Positions 9,843 through 19,822 of a DNA stretch of 64,000 nucleotides are shown here, piece after piece. The translations under genes were made by a program, and so were the position numbers. The notes under the pieces are model-generated. The model saw only the letters and a list, made by a program, of their open reading frames with translations, did not search any database and was not told the origin of the DNA. The first letter of the stretch is position 1; each line of letters starts with the position of its first letter. Source of the DNA: Linnemannia hyalina (taxonomy: Eukaryota; Mortierellomycota; Mortierellomycetes; Mortierellales; Mortierellaceae). The DNA lies in assembly GCA_019671135.1 (NCBI GenBank), contig JAHRHY010000020.1, forward strand, positions 620,001 to 684,000. The letters are read 5' to 3'.

Positions 9843-10865
9843 TTCTCTTCTAAGTCCAATGAGCCAGTCAACGACATCCTCACACGCATCAGGTTAAACC
9901 TCGACATTAAACAGATGAACCTTTTCCGGCACGACTTGTTTATCAATGGGCGACGCATCGTGGACCAGGCAAAGGGCTCGAACCACTACTGGGTCTTTGG
10001 TCGCACCCTCACATACCGCTCCATGGATAATTTCGAGTTTACGGTGCTCTTCAGAACTCTGACAAGCTCGAGTTGTAGTGTAATCCGTAACCGACTCCTC
10101 CGCATTGCCCATTAAAAGCTGCTGTTTAAGGAAAACTTGCTTTTGCCCATGAATGAACAGGGACTCATCTTCGCGGCAAAGGACTCCAGGGTGGCATGAC
10201 TCCGCAGGATTACAATATCGGGCACGAAGACACTATCCACGCTGCTGTACGCCTCAGAGGTGGTGGCGGATGTATCCCTGGACTGGAATCATCTCTCCGG
10301 ACGACTCCGACACGTCTAATGTGGGCAAGGTCGAGTTCTCTCTGGACACACCTTCAGGTAGTTGTCGTTCCTGGAACCAATGCTGAGTGCAATTGTCCTC
10401 GCACACCGGGGCACCAAGTCATCTGTAAGAATTTTGGGAGCTTAAGGCCGCCTGAGGAGACGTTCATCTGTCCCAACTGCGACTCGCACGAGAGCATCTT
10501 CCTTGTCACCATCGGGTTTATGGTGCAAGTATCGGTTTCTTGGAGCCATGACCACGGGGAGCAGTACACCTCCGACTGGAAGGATATCCAGGAAGAAGAC
10601 TGCTACCAGCAGTTTGGCGCTTAGTAGAAGGCGATGTGGAGCCGGTTGGTCGTCGAGTTTGTCAGTCTGCCTATGAAGATCCTTGTACCATCGTCTGGCG
10701 CTGCTTGTGGAATTTGATAGTCTTCGCTACGGTCATTGCTTCCATACCTCCTGCATTGCTGACTGGAACGCGTTGTGCCCCAACTGTGGGTCCAGCAAGC
10801 ACTTGATCACTGGCTTCGGAATGAATTGCTCCTTTCTCTATCATGAAGAAATAAAACGAGCTTCT
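9843..10865 (+). pseudogene. broken ubiquitin-like plus RING-type zinc finger gene
   Basis: Fragments in all three plus frames form one recognisable order. A coding-like stretch (FINGRRIVDQAKGSNHYW) comes first, then the back half of a ubiquitin fold: GLIFAAKDSR in one frame, followed after a stop/frameshift by MTPQDYNIGHED and VRLRGGGG, which parallels the ubiquitin segment before its RLRGG end. Next is a Cys/His region (CNCPRTPGHQVIC, CPNCDS) and DWKDIQEEDCYQQF, ending at a stop near 10622. A RING-H2 half (YGHCFHTSCIADWNALCPNC) resumes in another frame at about 10730-10790. At least three frameshifts and a damaged first RING CxxC mean it cannot make the full protein. It was probably a ubiquitin-system protein; the exact family is not identified. 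Confidence 0.65.
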
Positions 10866-11922
10866 TTGTATCCTTTTTCTTTGATCTGTTATTGAGGTGT
10901 TGTGTTGTTGCAGAAATATGATTTGTCTTTATTGTGGTCTTTCGCCTATTTTTGTCCGCTCTATTTGTTTTGAGTCGACTCCTGCTCAAAGCTGAACCAT
11001 GTGGGTGATTTCCTATTGTGTCCTCCCTCGTCCTGTATGGTGTCCATAAAAGAAAAGAGACAACAGATGAACAATGAAGGAAGTTGATAGAAAGAGAGGA
11101 AGCAATAATGATCAAGTACATTAATCATATACATCACACCTAAAGCAAACAACAATCCCGCTCCATCCTCAACAACTACTATCGTTTCCCTCTTTTAAAA
11201 TCCATATCGCCTACCAAGTTGCTCCCTTCCTCGGTCTCAATGGTCTCATGGAGAGGATCTTGTCTGCCAACGCTCGGACAAAAATCTCATCCCTCGTAAG
11301 CTCACACTTCCTCTCATACTTTCGACTCTACAAAGGGGAGGAGAGTGGCTCAATGACCTTGTTGACCAGATAGGGTATGATCTCTCTTGAGGGTAGTGCC
11401 TCAATACTCTTCTTGAGATCGTAAGTTGATGGACTTGGAGAGAGTTAGCAACCTATGAGGTAGATATGTCATGTCAAGAGAGTAACTACTCTCCCCATGA
11501 GCTCTTGAGAGGAACGGTAGGTCACTTGCTCGAGAAGAGTGTAAGTGGAGAAGTCTGTAGATAGGAATGTCGTTGGCACTTCACTGATACCTGGCGGTGT
11601 TTCTTGTCATTGTTGGCGGTCAACAGAGGCCATGGGAGTGGGCAATCGGTGATGGGCAGTCGGCAGCGGGCAAGAAGGACAAGTGTAAAGCAGGGAGACA
11701 GATCGAAACACAAGATAAGAGGGAAAAGCGAAAACAAAGGGGAAAGAAAGATGAGCAATGTGGGCAGTTAGACTCGAACCACTGTAAAGGTTAGTGTGGT
11801 CCAGGGTCAAAGTTCTAAAAAAATGCGATGTGCGATCATGTCGGTTCAATTTCGCTTGAATCCAATGTTCGCCTGAGTTAAGGGGTGTTCAAGATATCAT
11901 TGCTTGGCAACGAGAGACCTTT
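10866..11922. other. intergenic region without recognised gene
   Basis: About 1 kb with no ORF of convincing composition. The stretch 11380-11545 is rich in short CTCTTGAG/CTCAAGAG-like palindromic words. No RNA gene could be folded here: a GGTTCGAGTC complement at 11769-11778 lacks the other tRNA parts. Confidence 0.5.
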
Positions 11923-12255
11923 TGGTTAGCGTTGCCGAATGTAATGACGGCTAAAGCCTATTATTCGACAACGCCAGGGACTCTAGATGTGTGTGTATCA
12001 TTCTTTTATTATTAACAGTGTCTTCCAAAAAAATAAAAATAAAAATAAAAATAAAAATAAAATAAAATAAAATAAAATAAAATAAAATAAAATAAAATAA
12101 AAATAAAAAAAAGAAAACAAAATAAAGGGGACTCTAGGTCATCTGCTAATCTCTATCTACTTGCTAGAAAAGGGCGGGTCGGGTGGGACATCTAGAGTCC
12201 CTGGCGTTGTCGAATAATAGGCTTTAGCCGTCATTACATTCGGCAACGCTAACCA
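11923..12255. mobile_element. 333-bp non-autonomous element with perfect 68-bp inverted repeats
   Basis: The arms 11923-11990 and 12188-12255 are exact reverse complements starting TGGTTAGCG. They enclose a core with an AAAAT/AAAATA simple repeat (12027-12122). There is no coding capacity and no clear target duplication. The arm sequence is related to the ends of the DIRS-like copies at 36926-36985, 37733-37784 and 58673-58720, all sharing a GCCTATTAT core. It is probably a DIRS-related or foldback non-autonomous element. It interrupts the gag-like ORF read on the minus strand. Confidence 0.75.
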
Positions 12256-13013
12256 TTGTTGTCGCCTTTGTCTCGGTGATTGTCGGTTCCTGGCTTGCTC
12301 TTAAAGTATGACTGTAGGGTGCGGATAGACTTGGTGTGGTCGTAGAAGGACTGTGGGTCTAACATATTGAGAGCGTCGTCCTCGAAGTGTGCTCCTGCGG
12401 CTTCGCGAACGTTAGCCATGCGGGTCTCGTGCATCTTAACAGTCATTCCGCCCAGGTGTTGGCGCATAAGGACTGCAAAGCTGACGGAAAGGTCCAGAAT
12501 CTGGTCTGGCTTGAGATGTTCGGGGTCGATCTCCTGAAGCTGTCGGAATTGGTGATAGAAGTAATCCACGGGGCGTGTGAGCTCGGCGCATCGCTCCTGA
12601 AACTCGCGGATCTGTGAATCATGCTTCCTATTGAAGTCGAGGTTGTTGGAGACGACGTATGGGACCTTGGGTGCTTTATATTGGTCCATGTGAACGTTCT
12701 TGGGAAAGCCTCGAATGACTTCCTTAAGTTCGGCGTCGCTCTTTGTTGGTTTGGTGAAAAACTCGATAGGCGTTGCTGGTTTGATGCTGGGGCATCCCAT
12801 GACATCCACGTCTGAGGGGCGGTAGTGTTGAAGTGGAGCTTGAGTTGTGATCGCGGGGTCGGAGCCCTGGCGAAGGCGATCTGCCATAAAGCGTTCCATG
12901 CGGTCCAGCCTTTGGCTGAGGAAGAGGATCTCTGCATCCTTGGGATCGAGTGGGTGGTCGAGTGGGGGTGAGGAAGAGGAAGAGGAGGACGATGAGGGAG
13001 AGGGTTGTTCCAT
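12249..13013 (-). pseudogene. DIRS-type retroelement Gag-like ORF, 3' truncated
   Basis: An open frame of 254 codons from ATG 13013 with a Ser/Pro-rich start, followed by MDQYKAPKVPYV, a helical charged middle and LGGMTVKMHETRMANVREA. No zinc knuckle is visible. It is called gag-like from context: the DIRS-type terminal repeat lies just upstream (13074-13212) in the orientation expected for the 5' end of such an element. The frame ends at a TAG formed by the first bases of the inserted 333-bp palindromic element, so the natural C-terminus is lost. RT, RNase H and recombinase regions are absent here. Function by homology is unproven. Confidence 0.5.
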
Positions 13014-13073
13014 GGGGACCTGCTGAGAAGGGTGAACTCTGATGATGCGGGCAATGTCCCTGGCGAAACAAAA

Positions 13074-13212
13074 GAAGATAAGGGACAGATATGGTGCCTG
13101 AGCAGAACTTATTTCATATTTCTCTTTTCACTTTCGTTTAGTTTTCTGGATTTTCGCATTTTATACAATAAAAGAAGATAACACATATATGGTCCTGGCC
13201 CGACGGATAATG
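13074..13212 (-). repeat. DIRS-like terminal repeat, copy A
   Basis: Read on the minus strand this matches the plus strand at 37524-37665 and 58699-58838 (shared words CCAGGACCATATA, ATGCGAAAATCCAGAAAACTA and CTGCTCAGGCACCA). Relative to coding direction it is upstream of the gag-like ORF, whereas the 58.7-kb copy is downstream of the recombinase in opposite orientation. That is the inverted terminal repeat layout of DIRS elements. Confidence 0.75.
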
Positions 13213-13307
13213 GGAGCCATATCTAGCCACAATAAGAGCCACTGTCAGCCACAAACCTTAACATATGCAATAAATTTAGTCACAGCTTAAATATCGGCAC
13301 CCCTCTG

Positions 13308-13933
13308 CACTTGACCAACAACGAGGACAAGGCTGGCGTCAACTTACACCCCTTCTTCTCAGGCGCACCCATCCAGGATGCCGCTGCCTGGTACTGGAAG
13401 TACCTGGAGCAATCTGTCAAGCCCGCCGTCGCCGCTAGAACCACCAACCCCATCGATATTTGGATCACCAAAATCGGCTGGCCCACCTTCCTGCAACAAG
13501 CAAAGACTGGGACAGAGAAGTATAGAACGGGGACGAGAGTTGAAGCAGTCATGATTGTTATTACTGTGTTTTACAACTATATATATATATATATACAAAG
13601 TCGCCAACTAGGTTTCTGGGTGTAGTTTCATAAAGAGTCAGTGATGAGAGAGTGACAAGGAATGACTAACTAGAGCGCACTAATAAACCTAATATGTTGC
13701 ACTTCCCCGCAACCGCCAACGTCAACGCCTCGATCCCTTCAATCGTGAACTTGCAGATCTTCCTCGATACTTGGCTGTGCGACGCCAACAAGAACGGCAT
13801 GCCTTACTACTACTTTGAGTTCTTTGATGCTCCCTGGAAGATCTGGCCCGGCTCTGCTGTCGAGGGCTTTTGGGGACTGTTGACCATTGACAAGAAGCTC
13901 AAGGTCAAGTTGCCCGACTGTGTCATCAACTAA
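13308..13933 (+). pseudogene. GH17 glucan endo-1,3-beta-glucosidase fragment, split by a solo LTR
   Basis: Only the C-terminal part of a glycoside hydrolase family 17 enzyme remains. The first piece (about 13311-13491) has GVNLHPFFSG and ends WITKIGWPTF, where the nucleophile position of the family's ETGWP motif reads K-I-G-W-P. The second piece (about 13702-13933) has VNLQIFLDTWLCDANKNG and YYYFEFFDAPWK, then a TAA. A 210-bp solo LTR with CTTCC duplications sits between them; ignoring it and one duplication the two frames are continuous. The N-terminal barrel and the acid/base residue are missing upstream of 13308. Such enzymes remodel cell-wall beta-glucan; this copy cannot be active. Confidence 0.85.
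13492..13701 (+). mobile_element. solo LTR, copy 1, inside GH17 fragment
   Basis: A 210-bp unit with TGCAACA...TGTTGCA ends, flanked by direct CTTCC (13487-13491 and 13702-13706). A second copy lies at 60817-61023 with a different 5-bp duplication. TG...CA termini, 5-bp duplications and no coding DNA fit a solo LTR. An (AT)n stretch lies at about 13578-13595. Confidence 0.85.
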
Positions 13934-14224
13934 AAAGAAGGACGTCGCGTCGTTGTGTTTTATTTTTGAGATACAAGTGTCAACAACCTGCAACCTGCTA
14001 ATGAAAGGATATCGTTGTTGAGACGCCGTATAATGTAGATCCCCTATTTCACGCCTATTGTCATCATCACCTAAATATCATATTTTACCATGCAACAGTG
14101 CCTTGCCTTGGTGTATTTGGAAAAGTGAACGTCAATAATGATGAACAAATGTTCTCTTGTCTTTGTTAGAATCCACACACATTCATGAGCGTGTTCAACG
14201 TTAGCGATTGAGCAATGCGTTGTT
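13934..14224. other. intergenic spacer
   Basis: 291 bp between the GH17 relic and the stop codon of the minus-strand STAND gene. It should contain the 3' UTR of the latter. No other feature seen. Confidence 0.6.
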
Positions 14225-17200
14225 TTATTCTGGAATCGATCCTTCTCCAAGCGATCGCGGCTCTGATTCACCTGGGGCATCCCGCTCCACCTCCACCAAC
14301 GCCGATACGTCTGGCAAAGACCCATCTGTAGCGCCGCGCTGCAAAAGCAATTTTCGGTTGGTGGTGCTCAGACCGACAGTGCCAACAATGGTGGCATCGA
14401 AAGCATTAAGAGCCGTAGGCCTTGTATTCCAAACCAGCCTGGCCTTCCATTCCCCCGCCTCGCTCAGCAATCTCCACACTTGAGTGAACCCATTTTCGCA
14501 ACCGGTAGCAAACTCCAAACAGCGAGGTCTCCAGGAAACGCTCACGACGTGGGCCAAAAATGCATGGACGGATGTAATAAATGTCCATTCCTGAATCCCA
14601 TCTTTGGATGCAAAATTCCATATCGAAACTCCTCCATTACATCCAGCTACCATCCAACGGCCACAGGACGACAAAGCACAACAGGTAACAAAACCTTTCT
14701 CCAAGATATGGCGCTGTTCTCCAGTTTGCTGGTCCAAGATGACTAGGCCTCCTATAAGACTTGCACTCAAGCCTACCAAATTTGAGGCATAGCTGGGGAA
14801 ATGGCGTGAAGCAATCTGCAGACCATCTGGAGAATACGCAGCTGATAGGAAACCCCAGTGTTCAACACTCACAAGCACTCTCGATTCGCCTGCACTCGTA
14901 TCCCAGATTCGTAGGGTACCATCCATGCTGCCGGAGACGAGCGCAAGGCCATCAGGCGAGAATCCAAGACTTGATACCCAATCAGTGTGTCCGGAAAGGG
15001 TACGACACAGCTGACCTGTACGAGAATCCCATAGTCGTATGGACTTGTCATTACTGCCGGTAGCAATCCAATGGCCGCAGGGCGAGAACGATACGGCATC
15101 CACAGTCTCAGTATGACCGCAGAGGACAAAGTCAACCAGACCTGTTCCAGCATCCCAGATCGTTACACTGCCGGTCTCTCTGGCGCTGGCGACTCGACCG
15201 TCCGGTGAGATGACGACAAGCCTTGCTTGAAAAGGACCACTCGAGGGAACTTGAATAGGATCACCCGAGGCTGTGTCGTATTGTCGAATAGTTCCATCCA
15301 TGCTTCCAGAAACGAGGGATCGGCCATCGGGAGAGTAAGTCATACTTGAAATTGGGGAGCCATGCGTCACGTAGGAGCCATGCGTCATGTAGGGTCCTTC
15401 TCCGGTGGGATCGATCTCCCAAAGTCGAATGGGTGTATCCAGCCTACTTATTGATGCCAACTGTGTCCCGTCTGGTGCAAAAACTAGGCTTCTCACTGTT
15501 GTTGTATTGCCAAGGAAAACTGAAACAAAAGATCCCGACCGTGCATCCCATAGCTTGATCAGATCATCCTTGCCGGAGGAGGCAATCCATCGGCCATTTG
15601 GTGAATAAGAGACGGCACTGACGGGTCCAGTGTGTCCTTCCCAATAGAGTTTTTGCTTGCCAGTAGCCGACTCCCAGAGCGTTATTTTGCCTTCTCTATG
15701 CCCTGAAACGATCCGTTGGCCACCTGGTGAATACGCGCAACAACAAATGGAGCCATTCTCGCTCTCCAGCGCCAGCCCTGGTAGCCCGGTGCGTGTGTGA
15801 GATAGCCGTGTCGTACCGTCCATGTAGGTAATTGCAATCACCTGCCCACTGGGTGAGAAAGCGAGGTTGCGAATCCCCTTATCAAGGCCGTTCAGCTCAG
15901 AAATCGCCGTGCTCGTCCTACTATCCCATAATCTGAATGACAAGGTAGGTTCGAGCATGTCAGGCGACTCTTCTTCATCGCCTGCAGTGGCGATAAATCT
16001 ACCACAAGGTGAGAAGGCCACATTGTATGCATAGCAGAAATAACTAGTGGCGTGTCCTGTCACAATAACACGAGACTGCCACGTCTCGCAATCCCAAGAG
16101 CATATCTTGTCCCAACTGCTTGCGAGGAGCTGTCGGCCGGTTTCCAAAAAGGCGAGTGCTGTAACAACGTCTCTATGTCCTTGAAGAGTGTGGATCCGGT
16201 TCCAGGATGTGGTGTCGTACATGTAAATGCCGATATCGCCACCTTCGAATCCTACGCCGAATATCTTCCCGTCTGGTGAATATGCGCCCGACCACACCTC
16301 GCGGTCTACGTCCAAATACGGCAGCTCCTCAAACCGTACTCCCGCCATTCGTGCATTGCTGAAATCCACTTTTCGAATCCAGCTGTTGGCAAAGTTGACT
16401 TTTGTCAAGTCGGAACATTGAAGCTGCGCAGAATCAAACTGCCCATCGGTCAAATTGGCTCCTGGAACACGGATGCCTCGAAGATCAGCTCCATTGAATA
16501 GAACCCCAGCTTTCACCAGAATAGTGATGGCGTTCGCTGCGGCTCGGGATGCCTGGTCGTTGGTCTTGGACAGCTCGATGATGTCGTGGAGATGCTGCTT
16601 GAAATCCAAATTCATCGGGACACGCTCGGACAAGAAATGCACGATCGACGGCTCGGCGACAAGGGTCCTGGATAATGGGTGGTCGGAAATCGATACCTTG
16701 GTGAAGGTAGAGTCGAAATGGACTTGCGGACCAAATTCATCCTGCTTGTTCACCGAAGGACAGATCGTGCAGGAGTAAAAGTACTCCAACACGGACCGGT
16801 GGACAAAGCGATACTGAGCACCAGCTCGACTTAACAAGCTGGCACCACGGAGAAGGGTCTCTTCGGGTTTAGGGCGGAAAAACTTAGCCTTCCAAGACGA
16901 CTTATCGAGTCGGTGAATATAGTCGACAACTGGTCTGCCCTCCTGCTGGGTGAAAATGGCAGCTGCCAGGTCCTGTTGAAACTTGAGCCCATTCATCTCA
17001 AACCCTTCCTCATTTAGCTCGTCATACGCCGCCAGTGCATCGCCGCTCAACTTTTGGCGCTCGAGACGACGCTTGTTCACTCCCAGCCAATGCTCGACAA
17101 AGTTGTCGTAGAGCTGCACTCGAGTGACGCGAAGCCTTAATAGATCGATCTTTCCCTTAACGACGCTGGGAAGAGCCTCTAGACAGAGGGTCAATAGAAA

Positions 17201-19822
17201 GGGGTTCTTGACCAGGTCCAACAAGTTGGGGATCGTCGTGAGCTTGTCCATGTAGTCCTTCTTAACCCAGGTCCGTGGCTCCAGAGGGACATAGTGTTCG
17301 ACATAGTCCTCGATTTGGACCTTGGAGAAAGGGGCTATAACCGCTTCTTGAAATAATTTGAGAGTAGGGCGATCGTAATGGCTACCGTTTTGAGGCATAA
17401 AGTTGCTGTGATAATTGGGTCCGAGGTACTGGGTCCTGCAGGTGATAATCAGTTTGGCGCTCCATTGTCCATCTTGATTGAGATAGTTGGTGGTGTGGAG
17501 ATTGGTCGTGAGCTGGCTCTCATCGTACCCATCGCATATCAATATGAAATGCCGATGCTCCTTCAACTCCATGGTCTGCTCCTCTGAAAAGCCAAGGAGC
17601 CTCAACTGTTCGACAACAAGTTTCCTCTCAGGTCGCTCGAGGGATGGCAAACTGATGAAAAGAGGGATTCGATCGCCGGTCTTGTAATCTTGCCAGAGTT
17701 GGTTCTCCAAGTGTCGGTTGAAGGTCGATTTCCCCGCTCCCGAGTCGCCCAGGATCAACATGACTTGGCCTTCTCCCGCCAGGAACTCTTCCACATTCTT
17801 CATCAGAGGGAATAGCTTGTCGTCGGGGGCTGGGAGGCTAGGCTTGGCCATTGGAGGGATGTACACGGCCTGTTTGTAATCGTTCAACCTCCGCATCTTC
17901 AAGGTTTGCAGCTTGTACTCGACTTGCGGGATGCTCTGAACTCGGGTCAGGAGCGGGAAGGCCGCGGGAAGAGGAAGACGAGTACTCAAAGGGTAGGATC
18001 CTGGGAACTCGGTGGCACCGTCCTGTCTCAGGCTATCTAAGAGCTCGGAAGCACGACTCCTGATGGAAAGGTCTGGCATCGTCGAGATCTGGACCAAGAT
18101 GGTGAGGATCCATCGCTTGACATCACCATGTGGTATCCAGTCGATATCGCTCCGGTACAGCTCTCCCAGAAACTTCACAGCCTGTTGACGCATACTGGTG
18201 TCCCAGAGCGGATTGGTGGCGATCTCCCCGAGCTGGCGACAAACCCCCCATTGAAAGTTGACATTGTATCGACAAGGCGCTTGGCTGACAATCTGGTTGA
18301 AGTCCGACAGTCGCCCCTGTTGGATGAAGAGCGCAGTTCCTTTGAGGGCCAGGTACCAAGAACGCTTCTCCATGTATTCGAATCGTTTTTCAGACGCCCT
18401 GACAACAATTCCAGCGCCTTCGCGGATGGCCTTGGTGCCCTCGACCGCACCTTCTCCGATCTTTTGAAGACCTTCAAGCAGCCCCACAGGGTCTAGTTTA
18501 AAGACACTCGACACAGCTGATGCGCCTGCCGCTGCCACCTGAGCATATCTCCAGGCAGTCTGGAGTGGAGTCTCGTCGTCAGGCGCATATTGCAAAGCCT
18601 GGTATGAATATCCGGCCTGATACTTGACGTAGGCGTTGTCACTACCCTTCAAGCCGTCCAACAGCTGGAGCATCGGCCGGTGGTCTCGATCACGGTTTAG
18701 GTCCTTGACCTTACCCGCCACCATCACATCCAGAACTCGACCAAGCACCCATGTCAGATATGAGACATGGTCATTGGTGTCCCTATGAGTTCCACCCAAC
18801 CTCTTGGATAGAACAGTGGCGATCCTGACCAGATCGTCGTCGACTACGTATCCGGTGGATGCACACTGGAGCACTTGAATCAGCCCCTGGAGGAGGCTGA
18901 GATCGAGGAGAGTCGTCTGCTCAAGCTTCGAAATAAAGCAGGAGAGCAAGGCACGGTATGTCTCTTGGTCGAGCACAGGGCCAAGAAGCACGACCTCGGA
19001 GACGGCATCGTATTCCTTTATCGTGTCCTCGGAGAAATCAACGACCAGCTTTTGGATGAGCTGGCGGAGATGTTCTTGTTCGACGGACCCGACCTTCTGA
19101 ATCCATTCACGCTCTTTCGCGTCGAGGGGCTGGTCCGGGACGCCATCATCGTTATCCGAGACAGACGAGGACGATGACAGCAAGTGAGCCCTATTAAGCA
19201 GGCTGTAGCAATAGGCGAGCTGTGTGGTCTTGTCGATACGACTACCAGACTCAGGCAGGTCGGTTATAAGAGACGGCATAGGAACATTACTGGGAAAAAT
19301 GTCTAATCGGAGTGGTCCAGACGTGGGAGGGTCTGAGTGAACCCGGATAGTTGGGACAGTAGCCGAGCTGGTCGTACCGGTAGAGGTGAGGGCAATGCTT
19401 GTTGCGCTAGTTGTAACTTGAACAGGGGGCGCGGCGGCGGAGAGTTTACCACTAGACTGAGTATGAGGGAGTGGGACCAAGGCCACAGGAGAGTCATGGA
19501 CAGCAGGAGAGGCAGTGTTGATGTTCCACGTAGGACCAACAGATGAAGGCGTAGCATCCGCATGAGGAGGCGTGACAGCATCCTGGTCTTTGTGCTCCCT
19601 CTTGAAGAATTGCTTGACACGCATCCGGAACCCGAACCTCGATGAACCAGGTAAAGTAACAGAGCCGGTGTCACTTGCGTAGCTTGACCTGTCGTCGACA
19701 TTCTGAGCGGCTTGCTGCTGATCGAGGCCATCGGTGCTGGCGCCACCTGCTGCATGGTGTCTGAGGGAACTTAATAGTTGGTTCGGCGGGTTGCCATAAG
19801 GCGACGAAGAGAACAATGACAT
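14225..19822 (-). CDS. STAND/NLR-like NACHT-pentapeptide-WD40 protein 1
   Basis: Single-exon gene of about 1,865 codons from ATG 19822. The frame extends slightly upstream only through a TTG. Domain order: a low-complexity Ser/Thr/Ala-rich N-terminus (1-180), a helical repeat-like region containing YQAGYSYQALQYAPDDET, a NACHT-type P-loop NTPase with Walker A GDSGAGKST at about 691-699 and Walker B LICDGYDE at about 761-768, a short pentapeptide-repeat stretch (about 1105-1160; ADLRGIRVPGANL), and about 14 WD40 repeats to the C-terminus, enough for two seven-bladed propellers. This is the STAND layout of fungal NLR-like proteins: a sensor repeat domain controls an ATPase switch. No known killing or signalling domain is recognised at the N-terminus. 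Its paralogue lies at 30164-35479 in opposite orientation. All catalytic motifs are present. Confidence 0.93.
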   Translation of the reverse strand: MSLFSSSPYGNPPNQLLSSLRHHAAGGASTDGLDQQQAAQNVDDRSSYASDTGSVTLPGSSRFGFRMRVKQFFKREHKDQDAVTPPHADATPSSVGPTWNINTASPAVHDSPVALVPLPHTQSSGKLSAAAPPVQVTTSATSIALTSTGTTSSATVPTIRVHSDPPTSGPLRLDIFPSNVPMPSLITDLPESGSRIDKTTQLAYCYSLLNRAHLLSSSSSVSDNDDGVPDQPLDAKEREWIQKVGSVEQEHLRQLIQKLVVDFSEDTIKEYDAVSEVVLLGPVLDQETYRALLSCFISKLEQTTLLDLSLLQGLIQVLQCASTGYVVDDDLVRIATVLSKRLGGTHRDTNDHVSYLTWVLGRVLDVMVAGKVKDLNRDRDHRPMLQLLDGLKGSDNAYVKYQAGYSYQALQYAPDDETPLQTAWRYAQVAAAGASAVSSVFKLDPVGLLEGLQKIGEGAVEGTKAIREGAGIVVRASEKRFEYMEKRSWYLALKGTALFIQQGRLSDFNQIVSQAPCRYNVNFQWGVCRQLGEIATNPLWDTSMRQQAVKFLGELYRSDIDWIPHGDVKRWILTILVQISTMPDLSIRSRASELLDSLRQDGATEFPGSYPLSTRLPLPAAFPLLTRVQSIPQVEYKLQTLKMRRLNDYKQAVYIPPMAKPSLPAPDDKLFPLMKNVEEFLAGEGQVMLILGDSGAGKSTFNRHLENQLWQDYKTGDRIPLFISLPSLERPERKLVVEQLRLLGFSEEQTMELKEHRHFILICDGYDESQLTTNLHTTNYLNQDGQWSAKLIITCRTQYLGPNYHSNFMPQNGSHYDRPTLKLFQEAVIAPFSKVQIEDYVEHYVPLEPRTWVKKDYMDKLTTIPNLLDLVKNPFLLTLCLEALPSVVKGKIDLLRLRVTRVQLYDNFVEHWLGVNKRRLERQKLSGDALAAYDELNEEGFEMNGLKFQQDLAAAIFTQQEGRPVVDYIHRLDKSSWKAKFFRPKPEETLLRGASLLSRAGAQYRFVHRSVLEYFYSCTICPSVNKQDEFGPQVHFDSTFTKVSISDHPLSRTLVAEPSIVHFLSERVPMNLDFKQHLHDIIELSKTNDQASRAAANAITILVKAGVLFNGADLRGIRVPGANLTDGQFDSAQLQCSDLTKVNFANSWIRKVDFSNARMAGVRFEELPYLDVDREVWSGAYSPDGKIFGVGFEGGDIGIYMYDTTSWNRIHTLQGHRDVVTALAFLETGRQLLASSWDKICSWDCETWQSRVIVTGHATSYFCYAYNVAFSPCGRFIATAGDEEESPDMLEPTLSFRLWDSRTSTAISELNGLDKGIRNLAFSPSGQVIAITYMDGTTRLSHTRTGLPGLALESENGSICCCAYSPGGQRIVSGHREGKITLWESATGKQKLYWEGHTGPVSAVSYSPNGRWIASSGKDDLIKLWDARSGSFVSVFLGNTTTVRSLVFAPDGTQLASISRLDTPIRLWEIDPTGEGPYMTHGSYVTHGSPISSMTYSPDGRSLVSGSMDGTIRQYDTASGDPIQVPSSGPFQARLVVISPDGRVASARETGSVTIWDAGTGLVDFVLCGHTETVDAVSFSPCGHWIATGSNDKSIRLWDSRTGQLCRTLSGHTDWVSSLGFSPDGLALVSGSMDGTLRIWDTSAGESRVLVSVEHWGFLSAAYSPDGLQIASRHFPSYASNLVGLSASLIGGLVILDQQTGEQRHILEKGFVTCCALSSCGRWMVAGCNGGVSIWNFASKDGIQEWTFITSVHAFLAHVVSVSWRPRCLEFATGCENGFTQVWRLLSEAGEWKARLVWNTRPTALNAFDATIVGTVGLSTTNRKLLLQRGATDGSLPDVSALVEVERDAPGESEPRSLGEGSIPE

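Noticed and set aside
11769..11778. Minus-strand B-box-like word
   Set aside because: No other tRNA parts around it.
13280..13552. Minus-strand frame over the GH17 fragment
   Set aside because: Shadow of the GH17 coding strand.
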